DNA of 64,000 nucleotides, taken from the NCBI GenBank assembly GCA_040765295.1, contig JAXGSB010000001.1, positions 310,001-374,000 on the forward strand. The letters are read 5' to 3'. This document shows, piece after piece, positions 42,716 to 51,504 of this stretch. Source of the stretch: Scatomorpha sp040765295 (GTDB taxonomy: Bacteria > Bacillota > Clostridia > Oscillospirales > Oscillospiraceae). Every line of letters starts with the position of its first letter. Position 1 is the first letter of the stretch. Position numbers and translations under genes: made by a program. A model generated the notes under the pieces. That model was given only the letters and a program-made list of their open reading frames with translations, was not told where the DNA came from and searched no databases.

Positions 42716-43864
42716 TTAATAACAGAATTTTTTCAATAGTGCATAGATGCTCTCTGTGACTCTGATTATGTCGTGAATGTTTACCTTTTCATTTGGGCTG
42801 TGAGCATAATCGATAATCCCCGGACCGTAATAAAGGACGGGTATATCAAACATTTGGATAAATCCTCCTTCAGCCCAATAAGGTAGATTTACTGTTTGTG
42901 TTGGGGTTTCAAGTGTGCTGTCAATTGCTCTTTTTATTTCTGCAAACATTTCATTATCCATCGGAAACATCACGGGAGGCCAGTCACCTTTAACCGAAGC
43001 GATTGCTTTAAAATTGCTGTATTCGTTTTCGCATTCTTTAATAATTTTCTCGACCTCTTCAATAAACATTTCCAGGGTATGACCGGGCGGGTATCGTTTG
43101 TCGATAATTATAGAGCATTGATGAGGAACCACATTGGCATCCGTGCCGCCATGAATAACACCTACTCCTATTGTCGGTTTACCGTACGGCAGTTCGTTGA
43201 GCTCTTCGTATGCTTTATTGCCGTATTCCTCCATCTTGGAAATAAACTTGTTTGCCATATAAATAGCGTTGATTCCTTCGTGAGGCACACTTGAATGTGC
43301 ACTCTTGCCGATAAAGTTCACTTCGATCCATGCTTCTCCTTTATGTGCAATTCCCAACTGTCCAGAGGTGGGCTCCGAAACGATGCAGAAGTCACACTTC
43401 GGCAGATGTCCGCTTTCCAGAGCTTTTCTAATCTTTTTAGAAGAGTACTCCTCATCGGTTGTAAAAACCAAATATACGTTTCCGCTTTGACTTTTCAACT
43501 TTGCCGTTTCAATAAAGGCAATTAGTTGAGCGGCGCAGCCCGACTTCATATCTGCCGAACCTCTACCCCACATTTCATTCTTATCTATAATCGGATTGAA
43601 GGGGTTTTTCATTCCTTCCGGTGTCACGGTATCAAGATGACCGCTTAGAAGTACTTTGTGTTTCGGATTTTCACATGTGCGCTCAGCTATTAAATAAGGA
43701 TCAACACTATCCATGTCATAAAGTGTAACCTTGGCATCAGTTTTTTCTTCGAGTAAGTCTTTCACAAAATTAACAAGCTTATGTTTTCCTTCGAATTCGA
43801 AGCTATTTACCTTAATCATGGCTTGTGCCAACTCGATTACTTGACTCTTGTATGTCTCCGGCAT
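42716..43864 (-). CDS. M20-family metallopeptidase (ArgE/DapE/CPG2 type)
   Basis: 382 residues. Metal-ligand motifs are LSGHLDTVTPEG (H and D), GRGSADMKSGCA (bridging D), FTTDEEYSSK (catalytic and ligand E) and HSPNEKVNIHD (C-terminal His). The dimerisation domain contains IGKSAHSSVPHEGINAIY. It hydrolyses an N-acyl or peptide bond; the substrate is unknown. It lies 70 bases downstream of a BCCT carrier on the same strand, so it may process an imported N-acylated osmolyte or amino acid derivative. Confidence 0.88.
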   Translation of the reverse strand: MPETYKSQVIELAQAMIKVNSFEFEGKHKLVNFVKDLLEEKTDAKVTLYDMDSVDPYLIAERTCENPKHKVLLSGHLDTVTPEGMKNPFNPIIDKNEMWGRGSADMKSGCAAQLIAFIETAKLKSQSGNVYLVFTTDEEYSSKKIRKALESGHLPKCDFCIVSEPTSGQLGIAHKGEAWIEVNFIGKSAHSSVPHEGINAIYMANKFISKMEEYGNKAYEELNELPYGKPTIGVGVIHGGTDANVVPHQCSIIIDKRYPPGHTLEMFIEEVEKIIKECENEYSNFKAIASVKGDWPPVMFPMDNEMFAEIKRAIDSTLETPTQTVNLPYWAEGGFIQMFDIPVLYYGPGIIDYAHSPNEKVNIHDIIRVTESIYALLKKFCY

Positions 43865-43935
43865 CTTAAGTACCTCCTTTTGTCATTTTTTCAACTTCCG
43901 TAATTGCTCGATGTGACTTTTTCCACATGGGAACT

Positions 43936-45528
43936 TTAAGATTCATCGTTTATAAACCATTTTCTATGCTTGTTTTGAGGTACGGCTTTCAGAATGTCTC
44001 CGTTTCTGATATCTTTTCGGAGCACTTTAAAGAATGACCATAGGAGAACTACTAAAACAGGAATTACCGGCATAGCTACGACAGTTGTCATAGATTTGAT
44101 TGTATTTAAGACATTCAAGCCCGGTACATTTTTCTCTAAAATCAGTATGCTGACAGGTATAACCAAAAATAGGAATGACCAAAAAACTTTATACCATTTG
44201 TTGGGCTCTTCTTCCTCTTTTAAGCCTTGGGAAGTCAACATAGCAAGAGATGTTCCGCTCGCCGTAACCGTAGTGGCAAGATTGAAAAAAATCAAAACTA
44301 CAAACACTATAATGCTTACAGTAGGTAGCGGTAATGTTCTGAGCATCTCCAGAATAGCTCCGTTTTGTCCACTGGTACTCAGTGTTTCGGAAAGCATTAT
44401 TCCTTTGTTCAATTCAAGGCCCATACCGTAATTCCCAAGTATGCCGAAACTTACCCAACAAGCTAGGGGAGCCCAAAAACCATTAACGATAGCAATCTCT
44501 CTAAATGACCGTCCATAGGAAACCCTTGCATTCCAAACACCGGTCAGCAAGGTTAGTCCCACGTACCATGACCAGTAGAAAACGGTCCATCCCTGAATAA
44601 ATCCGGTTTGAGCAATTGAATCTGTGTAGAAACTCATTCTCCAGAAATCCTGTATATTGGTGCCTATTGCCATGACAAAATTGTTTAAAATGAAGAATGT
44701 GGGGCCGGTGATTAACATAAACAGCAAGAATGCAATGGCCAGCTTGACATTAAAATCGCTTATTACAGCCATACCTTTGGCGATTGTTCTGGATACCGAT
44801 AAAATTATGAACAGGCAAAAGAGTACGATAACGCCTATTTGAAGATTAAAAGAATTCGGTATACCGATTAGAGCGCTGATTAACTCGGCCATTACGGGAG
44901 TTCCCAGAGCAATGGTGGTTAATAGTGAACCGACATAGCACAAGGCTACCACTCCGTCGATAACCCACATGGCTGCCTTATGCGACGGTTTGTTCTTGTC
45001 TAAAACTCCTAAGCAAGAATCGGAAATTCGAATAGAACCCACTTTTTTGTTCCAATACATATATCCGATTGCAAGCGCCGGAATTAAGTAAAAACTCCAA
45101 GCTGAAAAGCCCCAATGAAACATGCCGTATGCCGAGGCGTAATGATAGGAATCCTGAGTATATGGCTCAATTCCGAACGGCGGTGCCTGGACATAGTACA
45201 TCCACTCGGTAGCTCCTAAAATTAGGATTCCGGCTGCTAAGGCGCTGCACAGAACCATAGCAACCCATTTGAAGGTAGAATAATGAGGTTTTGCATCGGC
45301 TCCGCCAAGCTTGATATCACCATATTTAGTAAAAACTACAAATAGCGTGCCGGCGAAAGCAAGAATCCCCAGCACGAGAAAGAATCCCGACAATTCTTGA
45401 GTCATGAAATTATAAGTATCTGCAATCAAAGCTGCGCTTTGATCCGGAAATGCCGCCATTAATATTGAAAGCGCAGCTAAAATTGCAATGGCTACAACCA
45501 TCAGCGGTTTGTTTGCATTTTTAAACAT
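43936..45528 (-). CDS. BCCT-family transporter (betaine/carnitine/choline type)
   Basis: 530 residues, 12 helices. The substrate-site tryptophan region reads GWTVFYWSWYVGLTLLTGVW and the conserved ASAYGMFHWGFSAWSFY precedes it, both BCCT hallmarks. The ATG at 45528 follows GAGGAGGAG; the longer frame to 45579 continues into a decayed stretch. It imports quaternary-ammonium or sulfonium compounds. Placed between homocysteine methyltransferase and an M20 peptidase, its cargo may be a methyl donor such as a betaine or S-methylmethionine. Confidence 0.92.
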   Translation of the reverse strand: MFKNANKPLMVVAIAILAALSILMAAFPDQSAALIADTYNFMTQELSGFFLVLGILAFAGTLFVVFTKYGDIKLGGADAKPHYSTFKWVAMVLCSALAAGILILGATEWMYYVQAPPFGIEPYTQDSYHYASAYGMFHWGFSAWSFYLIPALAIGYMYWNKKVGSIRISDSCLGVLDKNKPSHKAAMWVIDGVVALCYVGSLLTTIALGTPVMAELISALIGIPNSFNLQIGVIVLFCLFIILSVSRTIAKGMAVISDFNVKLAIAFLLFMLITGPTFFILNNFVMAIGTNIQDFWRMSFYTDSIAQTGFIQGWTVFYWSWYVGLTLLTGVWNARVSYGRSFREIAIVNGFWAPLACWVSFGILGNYGMGLELNKGIMLSETLSTSGQNGAILEMLRTLPLPTVSIIVFVVLIFFNLATTVTASGTSLAMLTSQGLKEEEEPNKWYKVFWSFLFLVIPVSILILEKNVPGLNVLNTIKSMTTVVAMPVIPVLVVLLWSFFKVLRKDIRNGDILKAVPQNKHRKWFINDES

Positions 45529-45640
45529 TTTTCTCCTCCTCGTATTATTAAATTTATTAATATGTTCTCGGTTTTCCATGGCGGCAAGCGCCTGCAGCAG
45601 ATCTTCAATCAGATCGCGGCTGCCCTCTGAGTCTACAGGG
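45529..45640 (-). pseudogene. Gene fragment upstream of the BCCT gene
   Basis: In the minus frame that runs into the BCCT start there are about 37 codons encoding NGKVAGFINLDPVDSEGSRD, LIEDLLQALAAMENREHINK. It has no start and is preceded by TGA. It looks like the C-terminal end of a lost gene, which I cannot identify. Confidence 0.3.
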
Positions 45641-45686
45641 TCTAGGTTGATAAATCCGGCAACTTTGCCGTTTCACCGATGGAGTA

Positions 45687-46676
45687 TCATTCCTTCATAC
45701 TTATTTTTCGGGTATGAGGGGGGTTGTTCACTGCGAGGTACTTATCCCTAGCATCTGCCACCTGGTGAATATGCTTTTCGACAGTCGTACAGCAGCCGCC
45801 AACGGCGCTTGCCCCGGCCGCCATATATCGCAGCGCGTAGGAGCCGAAATCCAGATCGTCTCCGGCATGAGTCCAGGTTTTTGTGACAGGGTCATACACT
45901 TCGCCGCTGTTGGGGTAGACCGCAATGGGAAGATCGGTTCCGCTTCTTAAACAGTGAATCAGCGACTCTATATATTCCGGCTTAGTGCAGTTCACGCCGA
46001 ACATCTTCAAATGTGGGTGATTCTTGGACAGAGCCGCTGCACATTCGGCAACCAGCTCGCCCTTTCCGTTGTGCTTTTCGTCACGGCAGGAGAAACTTAT
46101 CCAGTAATCGGCGCCCAACTCTTCAGCAATCCGGGCTTCGAGCAAAGCTTCATGAAGAGAAGGCTGGGTTTCAAATAGCAGAATATCGGCGCCGGCATCC
46201 ATAAGAAGCTCCGCTCTGCGGGCATGGAATCTATAAAGCTCGTCATCACTTACCTGATAAGAGCCTGTGTATTCCGACCCGTCGGCAAGATATGCACCGT
46301 AGGGACCGATACCGGCAAGACAAAGCGGCCAGGCACGGCCGGCAATACTGCCCTCTTTCTCCCACCACTCATCACGAGCTTCCAGAAACAGCTTGACTGA
46401 ACGGCGAATCAGGTCTTCCGCCTCTTTTTCTGAATATCCGCAGTTCACCAGACCGGGAATGGAAGCCTGGTAACTGCATGTGATTCCGCAGTCTGCCCCG
46501 GCGCGGAAATAGTTGATATGAACCTGCTTTACCAGTTCGGGATTCTCGGCAAGAGCCTTTGCTGTCCAGAGCCGGTGATTCAAATCAAGGCCCATGTTCT
46601 CCAGAGCCGTGGACATGGAACCGTCGATTACCATGATGCCGCAGCTGTCCAAAATGTTCTGTAGGGGTGTTTTCAT
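45687..46676 (-). CDS. mmuM: Homocysteine S-methyltransferase
   Basis: 329 residues of the MmuM/YbgG type: MVIDGSMSTALENMGLDLNH, TCSYQASIPGLVNCGYSEKE, then the zinc ligands in MFGVNCTKPEYI and GGCCTTVEKH. It transfers a methyl group from S-methylmethionine (or SAM) to homocysteine to form methionine. ATG 46676 follows GAGGAAACGGCT. First gene of the mmuM-BCCT-M20 cluster, with its own promoter at 46712-46740. It suggests that the adjacent carrier may supply a methylated substrate. Confidence 0.92.
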   Translation of the reverse strand: MKTPLQNILDSCGIMVIDGSMSTALENMGLDLNHRLWTAKALAENPELVKQVHINYFRAGADCGITCSYQASIPGLVNCGYSEKEAEDLIRRSVKLFLEARDEWWEKEGSIAGRAWPLCLAGIGPYGAYLADGSEYTGSYQVSDDELYRFHARRAELLMDAGADILLFETQPSLHEALLEARIAEELGADYWISFSCRDEKHNGKGELVAECAAALSKNHPHLKMFGVNCTKPEYIESLIHCLRSGTDLPIAVYPNSGEVYDPVTKTWTHAGDDLDFGSYALRYMAAGASAVGGCCTTVEKHIHQVADARDKYLAVNNPPHTRKISMKE

Positions 46677-46711
46677 AGCCGTTTCCTCTACTTTCAATCA
46701 ATGTGCCGTTG

Positions 46712-46740
46712 ATTATATCAGCGTTTTCTCTCACGGTCAA
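46712..46740 (-). promoter_or_regulatory. Promoter of mmuM
   Basis: On the minus strand TTGACC (46740-46735), 17-base spacer, TATAAT (46717-46712). Confidence 0.75.
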
Positions 46741-46914
46741 CGAAACAAAAAATAATGAAATATCATTAAAATGTCCTCGCCGTCCGTCTGCACGGCACAC
46801 ACAATATCTGCTGAGAGCGCCATATTGGCGACAGTGATTTGGCTCGGTTTTAAGTGCCCATTTTCATATAAAACATCCAAGCAAAATGTTAACATACAAA
46901 GTCCGGTATTTTAC

Positions 46915-46968
46915 AATATGTTTTTCATGTAAATATGGAATTTTCCAAAGCGCTTATATATAATGGAA
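46915..46968 (+). promoter_or_regulatory. Shared promoter module, copy 1 (before ALDH gene)
   Basis: A 54-base block that aligns without gaps to 48544-48597, before the HtrA gene, with about 44 identities. Conserved parts are AATATGTTTTT, AAATAT, GAATTTTCC, AGCG and TATATAAT (the -10). There is no ordinary TTGACA at -35; the conserved GAATTTTCC may be a factor site or an alternative -35. Confidence 0.6.
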
Positions 46969-47032
46969 TAAATATTCAAACAGGTTTCAAGCAGATATGT
47001 TTTTAAAAGTATAAAAATGCGAGGTAAAAATA

Positions 47033-48406
47033 GTGACTAATATTAAAGAAACAGTACAAAATCAACGTAATTTTTTCTCTACGCATCAAACTCTCGATAT
47101 AGCTTTCAGAAAATCCCAGCTTAAACTTTTACAGGACAGCATAATAAAAAATGAGGACAAAATACTTGATGCGCTTAAGCAGGACTTAAACAAGCCTAAT
47201 TTTGAAGCGTATGAAACCGAGCTCGGAATTGTTTACGAAGAGCTTAACTATGTGTTAAAAAACATTGATAAATGGACTAAGCCCACGCATCGCAAGACGC
47301 CGTTGATGCATTTTCACGCTGCAAGCCGTATTCAATACGACCCCTTTGGCTGTGTACTTATTATGTCCCCGTGGAACTATCCTTTTCATCTTGCCTTTGT
47401 TCCGCTGATTGGTGCAATCGCGGCAGGCAACTGCGTTACCGTTAAACCGTCTAACTATTCGGCTGCAAGCTCTCGGATAACAAAGGAAATTTTGTCAGTG
47501 TTCCCCCCTGAGTACATCAGCGTTGTTGAGGGAGGCAGAGCTGCCAACACGGAGCTTCTGGACCAAAAGTTTGATTTTATTTTCTTTACAGGCAGTCCCC
47601 GTGTCGGAAAACTCGTTATGGAAAAGGCCTCTTCTCATCTTACGCCCGTTATTTTAGAGCTTGGCGGAAAAAGTCCCTGCATTGTTGATGAAAATTATAA
47701 TATTGATCTTGCGGCAAAAAGAATAGCGTGGGGAAAGTGCTTAAACTCAGGGCAAACCTGTGTCGCGCCGGATTATATCTTGGTGCATAAAAGCGTCAAA
47801 AAACAATTTGTAAGCAGTTTAACAAAATACATTAATGTATTTTACGGCAAACATCCCGAAAACAACAAAGAATACCCTAAAATAATTAACGAGCAGCATT
47901 TTAATCGTCTTGTAAACTTAATAGAGAACGCAGGCGAAGTTATAGGCGGCAAATACAATGCCGAAACACATCAAATAGCTCCGGCAATAATCGATAATTG
48001 CACTTGGGACAGCGAAGTTATGCAGGAAGAGTTATTCGGCCCGATTTTCCCTATTATAGGATTCGACAGTATTAAAGAAATAGCTAAAAAGATAAACAGC
48101 AGACCGAAACCTCTTGCGCTTTATCTTTTTACAAACTCTAAGGGAGTAGAAAATTATATAACCAATCACGTGCTTTATGGCGGCGGATGCATCAACGATA
48201 CTATAGTTCATTTGGCTAATATAAATCTGCCGTTTGGCGGGGTTGGAAACAGCGGGATGGGAAACTATCACGGTAAAAAAAGCTTCGAAGCATTCAGCCA
48301 TCCCAAAAGTATTCTCAAAAAATATTCATGGATTGATGTGGCTTTCAGATATGCCCCCTACAAAAATAAAATAAAGTTGCTGCGTTTAATTATGCGGAAA
48401 AAATAA
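47033..48406 (+). CDS. Class 3 aldehyde dehydrogenase
   Basis: 457 residues, ALDH3 type. MSPWNYPFHLAFVPLIGAIA, FFTGSPRVGKLV, the general-base Glu in VILELGGKSPCIV and the catalytic Cys in NSGQTCVAPDYIL are all present. It ends with a basic, amphipathic tail (KNKIKLLRLIMRKK) like membrane-associated fatty-aldehyde ALDH3 enzymes. It oxidises aldehydes with NAD(P). Start is GTG at 47033 after GAGGT. Its AT-rich codon use differs from neighbours, suggesting a transferred gene. Its promoter resembles that of the following HtrA gene, suggesting a common stress signal. Confidence 0.92.
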   Translation: MTNIKETVQNQRNFFSTHQTLDIAFRKSQLKLLQDSIIKNEDKILDALKQDLNKPNFEAYETELGIVYEELNYVLKNIDKWTKPTHRKTPLMHFHAASRIQYDPFGCVLIMSPWNYPFHLAFVPLIGAIAAGNCVTVKPSNYSAASSRITKEILSVFPPEYISVVEGGRAANTELLDQKFDFIFFTGSPRVGKLVMEKASSHLTPVILELGGKSPCIVDENYNIDLAAKRIAWGKCLNSGQTCVAPDYILVHKSVKKQFVSSLTKYINVFYGKHPENNKEYPKIINEQHFNRLVNLIENAGEVIGGKYNAETHQIAPAIIDNCTWDSEVMQEELFGPIFPIIGFDSIKEIAKKINSRPKPLALYLFTNSKGVENYITNHVLYGGGCINDTIVHLANINLPFGGVGNSGMGNYHGKKSFEAFSHPKSILKKYSWIDVAFRYAPYKNKIKLLRLIMRKK

Positions 48407-48419
48407 TTTTGAAGCTAAG

Positions 48420-48445
48420 CGCCTTCCGACTGCAATCGGAAGGTA
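48420..48445 (+). terminator. Hairpin after ALDH gene
   Basis: CCTTCCGA (48422-48429) pairs with TCGGAAGG (48436-48443). The T tract is poor, so termination may be weak. Confidence 0.5.
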
Positions 48446-48543
48446 AATATGTTATGTAAATCAAAAACGGACTGTCACAAAACTGCTTGTATGTTCCGAC
48501 TCCGAAAAGTCGAACTGTATTTAAGCGGTGAAGGAATTTTCAA

Positions 48544-48597
48544 AATATGTTTTTTGCGCAAATATAGAATTTTCCGGAGCGTTTCTATATAATAGAA
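48544..48597 (+). promoter_or_regulatory. Shared promoter module, copy 2 (before HtrA gene)
   Basis: Ungapped match to 46915-46968. It contains GAATTTTCC and TATATAAT (48586-48593), so transcription should start near 48600, after the upstream end of the longest reading frame. Confidence 0.6.
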
Positions 48598-48686
48598 ATG
48601 TTAGATTAAGAAACGCGGAGATTTTTAACTTGGATAAAATCCCGCATAAAATAATTTATCAAGATAATCGAGGCGAAAGTAAAACC

Positions 48687-49898
48687 ATGTACGACGAACC
48701 GGAAAGAAACACATATTATAAAAATGAAGAAAAACCGAACGCCCATAAAAAGGGAAGCCGCTTTGTAATTATTCTCCTCAGCATGCTTTTGGTGGCCGCC
48801 ATAGCGGGCAGCGTTTTTTCGTTTTTCATGCTCAACAAGTGGAAAGACGAAATAAAAAACGAGCTGAGAGAAGAACTTGGAGCTCTTGCCGAGACTGTCG
48901 AAGCTGCCGAATCTGAACAGCTCGAAAAGAGCGCAAAAGCGCCCACCCTTGAGGCCGGAAATTTCTATGCCGCCTCCGAAATTTACGATATGGCCTGCCG
49001 CCAGGTCGTGGGTATCTCTGTAGAGGGGCAGGGCACAAACTTTATGGGCATGCCGGTGCCCGTGGCAATTTCGGGTTCGGGCTTTATCATAAGCTCCGAT
49101 GGCCACATCATGACCAATTATCATGTCATTGAAGAAGCCCAAAAAAACGGATACAGACTCACCGCCTGTCTGCATTCGGGCGAGATTTTCGAAGCCGCAG
49201 TGGTCGGATATGATAGACCCAACGATATTGTGGTTATTAAAATCGAGGCTGGCGGGCTCGATGCCGTCAAAACGGGCGACAGCGACAGCCTTCTTGTCGG
49301 GCAGAAAATCTACGCCGTCGGCAATCCCTTGGGAGAGCTGGCCTACACAATGACAACGGGTACGGTCTCGGCTTTAAACCGCGTTATACAGACAAGGCAA
49401 AGCAGCGGCATGGATGTTTTCCAGATAGATGCCGCGGTTAACCAGGGCAACTCCGGCGGGCCTGTTTACGATCAGGAGGGCGCTGTTGTCGGAGTTGTCG
49501 CCGCCAAATATCTCGAAACGGGTGTCGAGGGCTTGGGTTTTGCGATTCCTATAAACAAGGCAATGGAGCTTGCCGAGCAGATAATGACTCAGGGCTATGT
49601 TTCGGGCAGTCCCTACCTGGGCATTTCGGTAAGGCCTGTTTCGCCCATGATCGCCGATTATTTCCGCATGACTCTCGGCCTTTATGTAACACGGGTTGAC
49701 GAGAGCAGCCAGGCCTATTTAAAGGGCATAAGAGAGGGAGACATTGTCACACACTTCAACGGAGAGCAGCTCTACTCGGCAGAGCAGCTTGAAAGGCTGC
49801 TGGAGGGATGCAGAGCCGGCGATGAGGTGACCATAATCTTCTGGCGTCTCGGCAAAGGCTTTGAAGTAAGCTTCAACCTGGACGAAAGAAGAGAATAA
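48687..49898 (+). CDS. HtrA/DegP-like trypsin-type serine protease with PDZ domain
   Basis: About 403 residues. A charged cytoplasmic head, one membrane helix (FVIILLSMLLVAAIAGSVFS), a coiled-coil linker, then the protease domain with His in TNYHVIEE, Asp in RPNDIVVIKIE and Ser in QGNSGGPVYD, and a C-terminal PDZ domain (residues about 305-395). It degrades misfolded proteins outside the membrane. The longest frame (from 48528) is rejected because its start lies upstream of the -10 at 48586-48593; ATG 48687 has GAGGCGAAAG upstream. Confidence 0.93.
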   Translation: MYDEPERNTYYKNEEKPNAHKKGSRFVIILLSMLLVAAIAGSVFSFFMLNKWKDEIKNELREELGALAETVEAAESEQLEKSAKAPTLEAGNFYAASEIYDMACRQVVGISVEGQGTNFMGMPVPVAISGSGFIISSDGHIMTNYHVIEEAQKNGYRLTACLHSGEIFEAAVVGYDRPNDIVVIKIEAGGLDAVKTGDSDSLLVGQKIYAVGNPLGELAYTMTTGTVSALNRVIQTRQSSGMDVFQIDAAVNQGNSGGPVYDQEGAVVGVVAAKYLETGVEGLGFAIPINKAMELAEQIMTQGYVSGSPYLGISVRPVSPMIADYFRMTLGLYVTRVDESSQAYLKGIREGDIVTHFNGEQLYSAEQLERLLEGCRAGDEVTIIFWRLGKGFEVSFNLDERRE

Positions 49899-49902
49899 AA
49901 CA

Positions 49903-49937
49903 ATAAGCTCCGGCAAAGTTTAAAATCCGGAGCTTAA
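49903..49937 (+). terminator. Terminator of HtrA gene
   Basis: AAGCTCCGG (49905-49913) and CCGGAGCTT (49927-49935), followed by AAATAATATT. Confidence 0.65.
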
Positions 49938-49998
49938 ATAATATTGAGCAAAAAAAGATTGTTGTAAATTTGCCATTTCTATTATTAAAGGAGAAAGT

Positions 49999-50628
49999 AT
50001 GGGATTTTTTCGAAAGAAACTGAGCAGCAACAGCTTGAGGGAAAGAATTATTTGGACTGCTGTTTTGTTTTTCGCAATATTTTTCGGTATTATGCTTTTA
50101 AGCTATTTTTTGCTTCCCGAGGGTCTGCTTAAAAACAAAAACCCGATGCAGAGCTGGAACGAATCGGATAATATCCTGCTTCTTGCCCTGCAGATATTCT
50201 TTTATAATCTGCTTTCGGTAATTATAATTTTTCTGGCAAGTCTTTTCGGCCGGAAAAAAGCGGACGAATCCAACTATCTCTCAGTGGGCTACATGACTTT
50301 TTTCACACTGATTTCCATCAACAGCATTGTGCTCGGCACCTGGTCATTCTCCGTGGAGAGCGAGGCCGTTCCTTTGATTTATAGAATTGCCGGCATTTTC
50401 GACCTTGCGCACAGAGCGGGTCTCTGGGAGATGGCGGGGCAGCTCATAATATGCTGCGCCATTGCTCATATCTCCATAATACGGAGCAGCGGGACGGAAA
50501 CTGTAAAAAGAAGCTTTAAAGATATTCGCTTGGCAAATTCCGAAAAAGCGGCGCTGCTCTGTGGAATTGTCTTTATGCTGATTGGCGCTGCTGTGGAAAG
50601 TATTTCTATAAATACTTTACTCCACTGA
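49999..50628 (+). CDS. Uncharacterised five-helix membrane protein
   Basis: 209 residues with about five hydrophobic helices (IIWTAVLFFAIFFGIMLLSY; ALQIFFYNLLSVIIIFLASL; FFTLISINSIVLGTW; LIICCAIAHISII; AALLCGIVFMLIGAAVESI). The pattern loosely recalls SpoIIM/DUF95 membrane proteins but I see no diagnostic motif. AAGGAGAAAG precedes the ATG. It stands between the HtrA terminator and a convergent FMN-binding operon, so it is probably monocistronic. Confidence 0.65.
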   Translation: MGFFRKKLSSNSLRERIIWTAVLFFAIFFGIMLLSYFLLPEGLLKNKNPMQSWNESDNILLLALQIFFYNLLSVIIIFLASLFGRKKADESNYLSVGYMTFFTLISINSIVLGTWSFSVESEAVPLIYRIAGIFDLAHRAGLWEMAGQLIICCAIAHISIIRSSGTETVKRSFKDIRLANSEKAALLCGIVFMLIGAAVESISINTLLH

Positions 50629-50648
50629 TTTTATTGGCGTTTTTTCTC

Positions 50649-51035
50649 TCATTTTCCGAGCAAAGAATCCTCAACGGCCTTTTTTATGGCAATACTCGAT
50701 ACAGTCGCTCCCGAAACGGCGTCCACCTGCAAGCTCTGTTTTTCAATAATATCGTCCACAATTTTTTCGGCAGGCGCGCCCTTTCCGTTAAAGTGCTCCA
50801 GCAATTCAATTTGAGTAATTTTTCCGTTTAGGACTGTTGTTTTAACAGAAACTTTTACAGGAAAAATCTCATAGTTTCCGAGATACTCACCGTCTTTTAA
50901 TTGACTTAAGTCTATTTCCTCAAAGCTAAGCGCTTTGGCATCCGAAATAATCTTATTTGAAACAAACTTGAATCCCAAAAATCCAATTACAACAAGGACT
51001 ACTAGAATCACTGCTATTTTCTTAAGCGTTTTCAT
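50649..51035 (-). CDS. FMN-binding domain protein (membrane-anchored)
   Basis: 128 residues: one N-terminal helix (KKIAVILVVLVVIGFLGFKF), then an FMN-binding domain with the flavinylation-type motif DAVSGATVSSIAIKKAVED. In RnfG/NqrC-like domains the Thr of SGAT receives FMN covalently from ApbE. ATG 51035 follows GGATGGAG. It overlaps the MarR gene by 14 bases and belongs to the flavodoxin-MarR-FMN operon, which suggests a small extracytoplasmic electron-transfer role. Confidence 0.88.
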   Translation of the reverse strand: MKTLKKIAVILVVLVVIGFLGFKFVSNKIISDAKALSFEEIDLSQLKDGEYLGNYEIFPVKVSVKTTVLNGKITQIELLEHFNGKGAPAEKIVDDIIEKQSLQVDAVSGATVSSIAIKKAVEDSLLGK

Positions 51036-51504
51036 ATTTTTTCTCCATCCTTTCAATTCCCGCTAAAAGTTTTGGAATAAAGCTGAACATCAAATCAATC
51101 TCGTCCGCTGTAAATTCGGAAAAGAGATAAAGAATTTGTCTTGTATAATAATCGTCCGTATCTTTAAAGTGTTTCGCTGTTTTATCGGTTAAGAAGATGC
51201 CGCAGGCCCTGCGGTCTTTTTCATCTTGTCTGATTGAAACATAGGACTTTTTTTCAAGGGCTTTGGCCAGAGTCTTGATGTTTTGTCTTGAAGAACCCAT
51301 GATTTTTCCGTATTTCGTAAAAGTTTCGCCTTCCGATACGGCAACCAAGATCAGGAGCATCAGCTGCTTTAAAGTCAGTTCTTCCATACCGGCATTGTAG
51401 TTTGTCTCAATAAGATTGGCTATAACCAGAAGCGAGAAAAACAGAACGGACTTTTTCCCGTCTGTCGTTTCTCCTTTTTGCACAATATAGTCCTTTATTT
51501 TCAT
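51022..51504 (-). CDS. MarR-family winged-helix regulator
   Basis: 160 residues: LTLKQLMLLILVAVSEGETF, then the recognition helix SSRQNIKTLAKALEKKSYVS and the wing RQDEKDRRACGIFLTDK. It probably binds the 24-bp palindrome in front of the operon and represses its own expression. It overlaps the flavodoxin gene by 4 bases. The ligand could be an oxidant or quinone, but there is no evidence in the sequence. Confidence 0.85.
   Translation of the reverse strand: MKIKDYIVQKGETTDGKKSVLFFSLLVIANLIETNYNAGMEELTLKQLMLLILVAVSEGETFTKYGKIMGSSRQNIKTLAKALEKKSYVSIRQDEKDRRACGIFLTDKTAKHFKDTDDYYTRQILYLFSEFTADEIDLMFSFIPKLLAGIERMEKKYENA

Noticed and set aside
48528..48686. Upstream start for the HtrA gene
   Set aside because: That start lies before the -10 of the promoter (48586-48593), so it would not be in the transcript.
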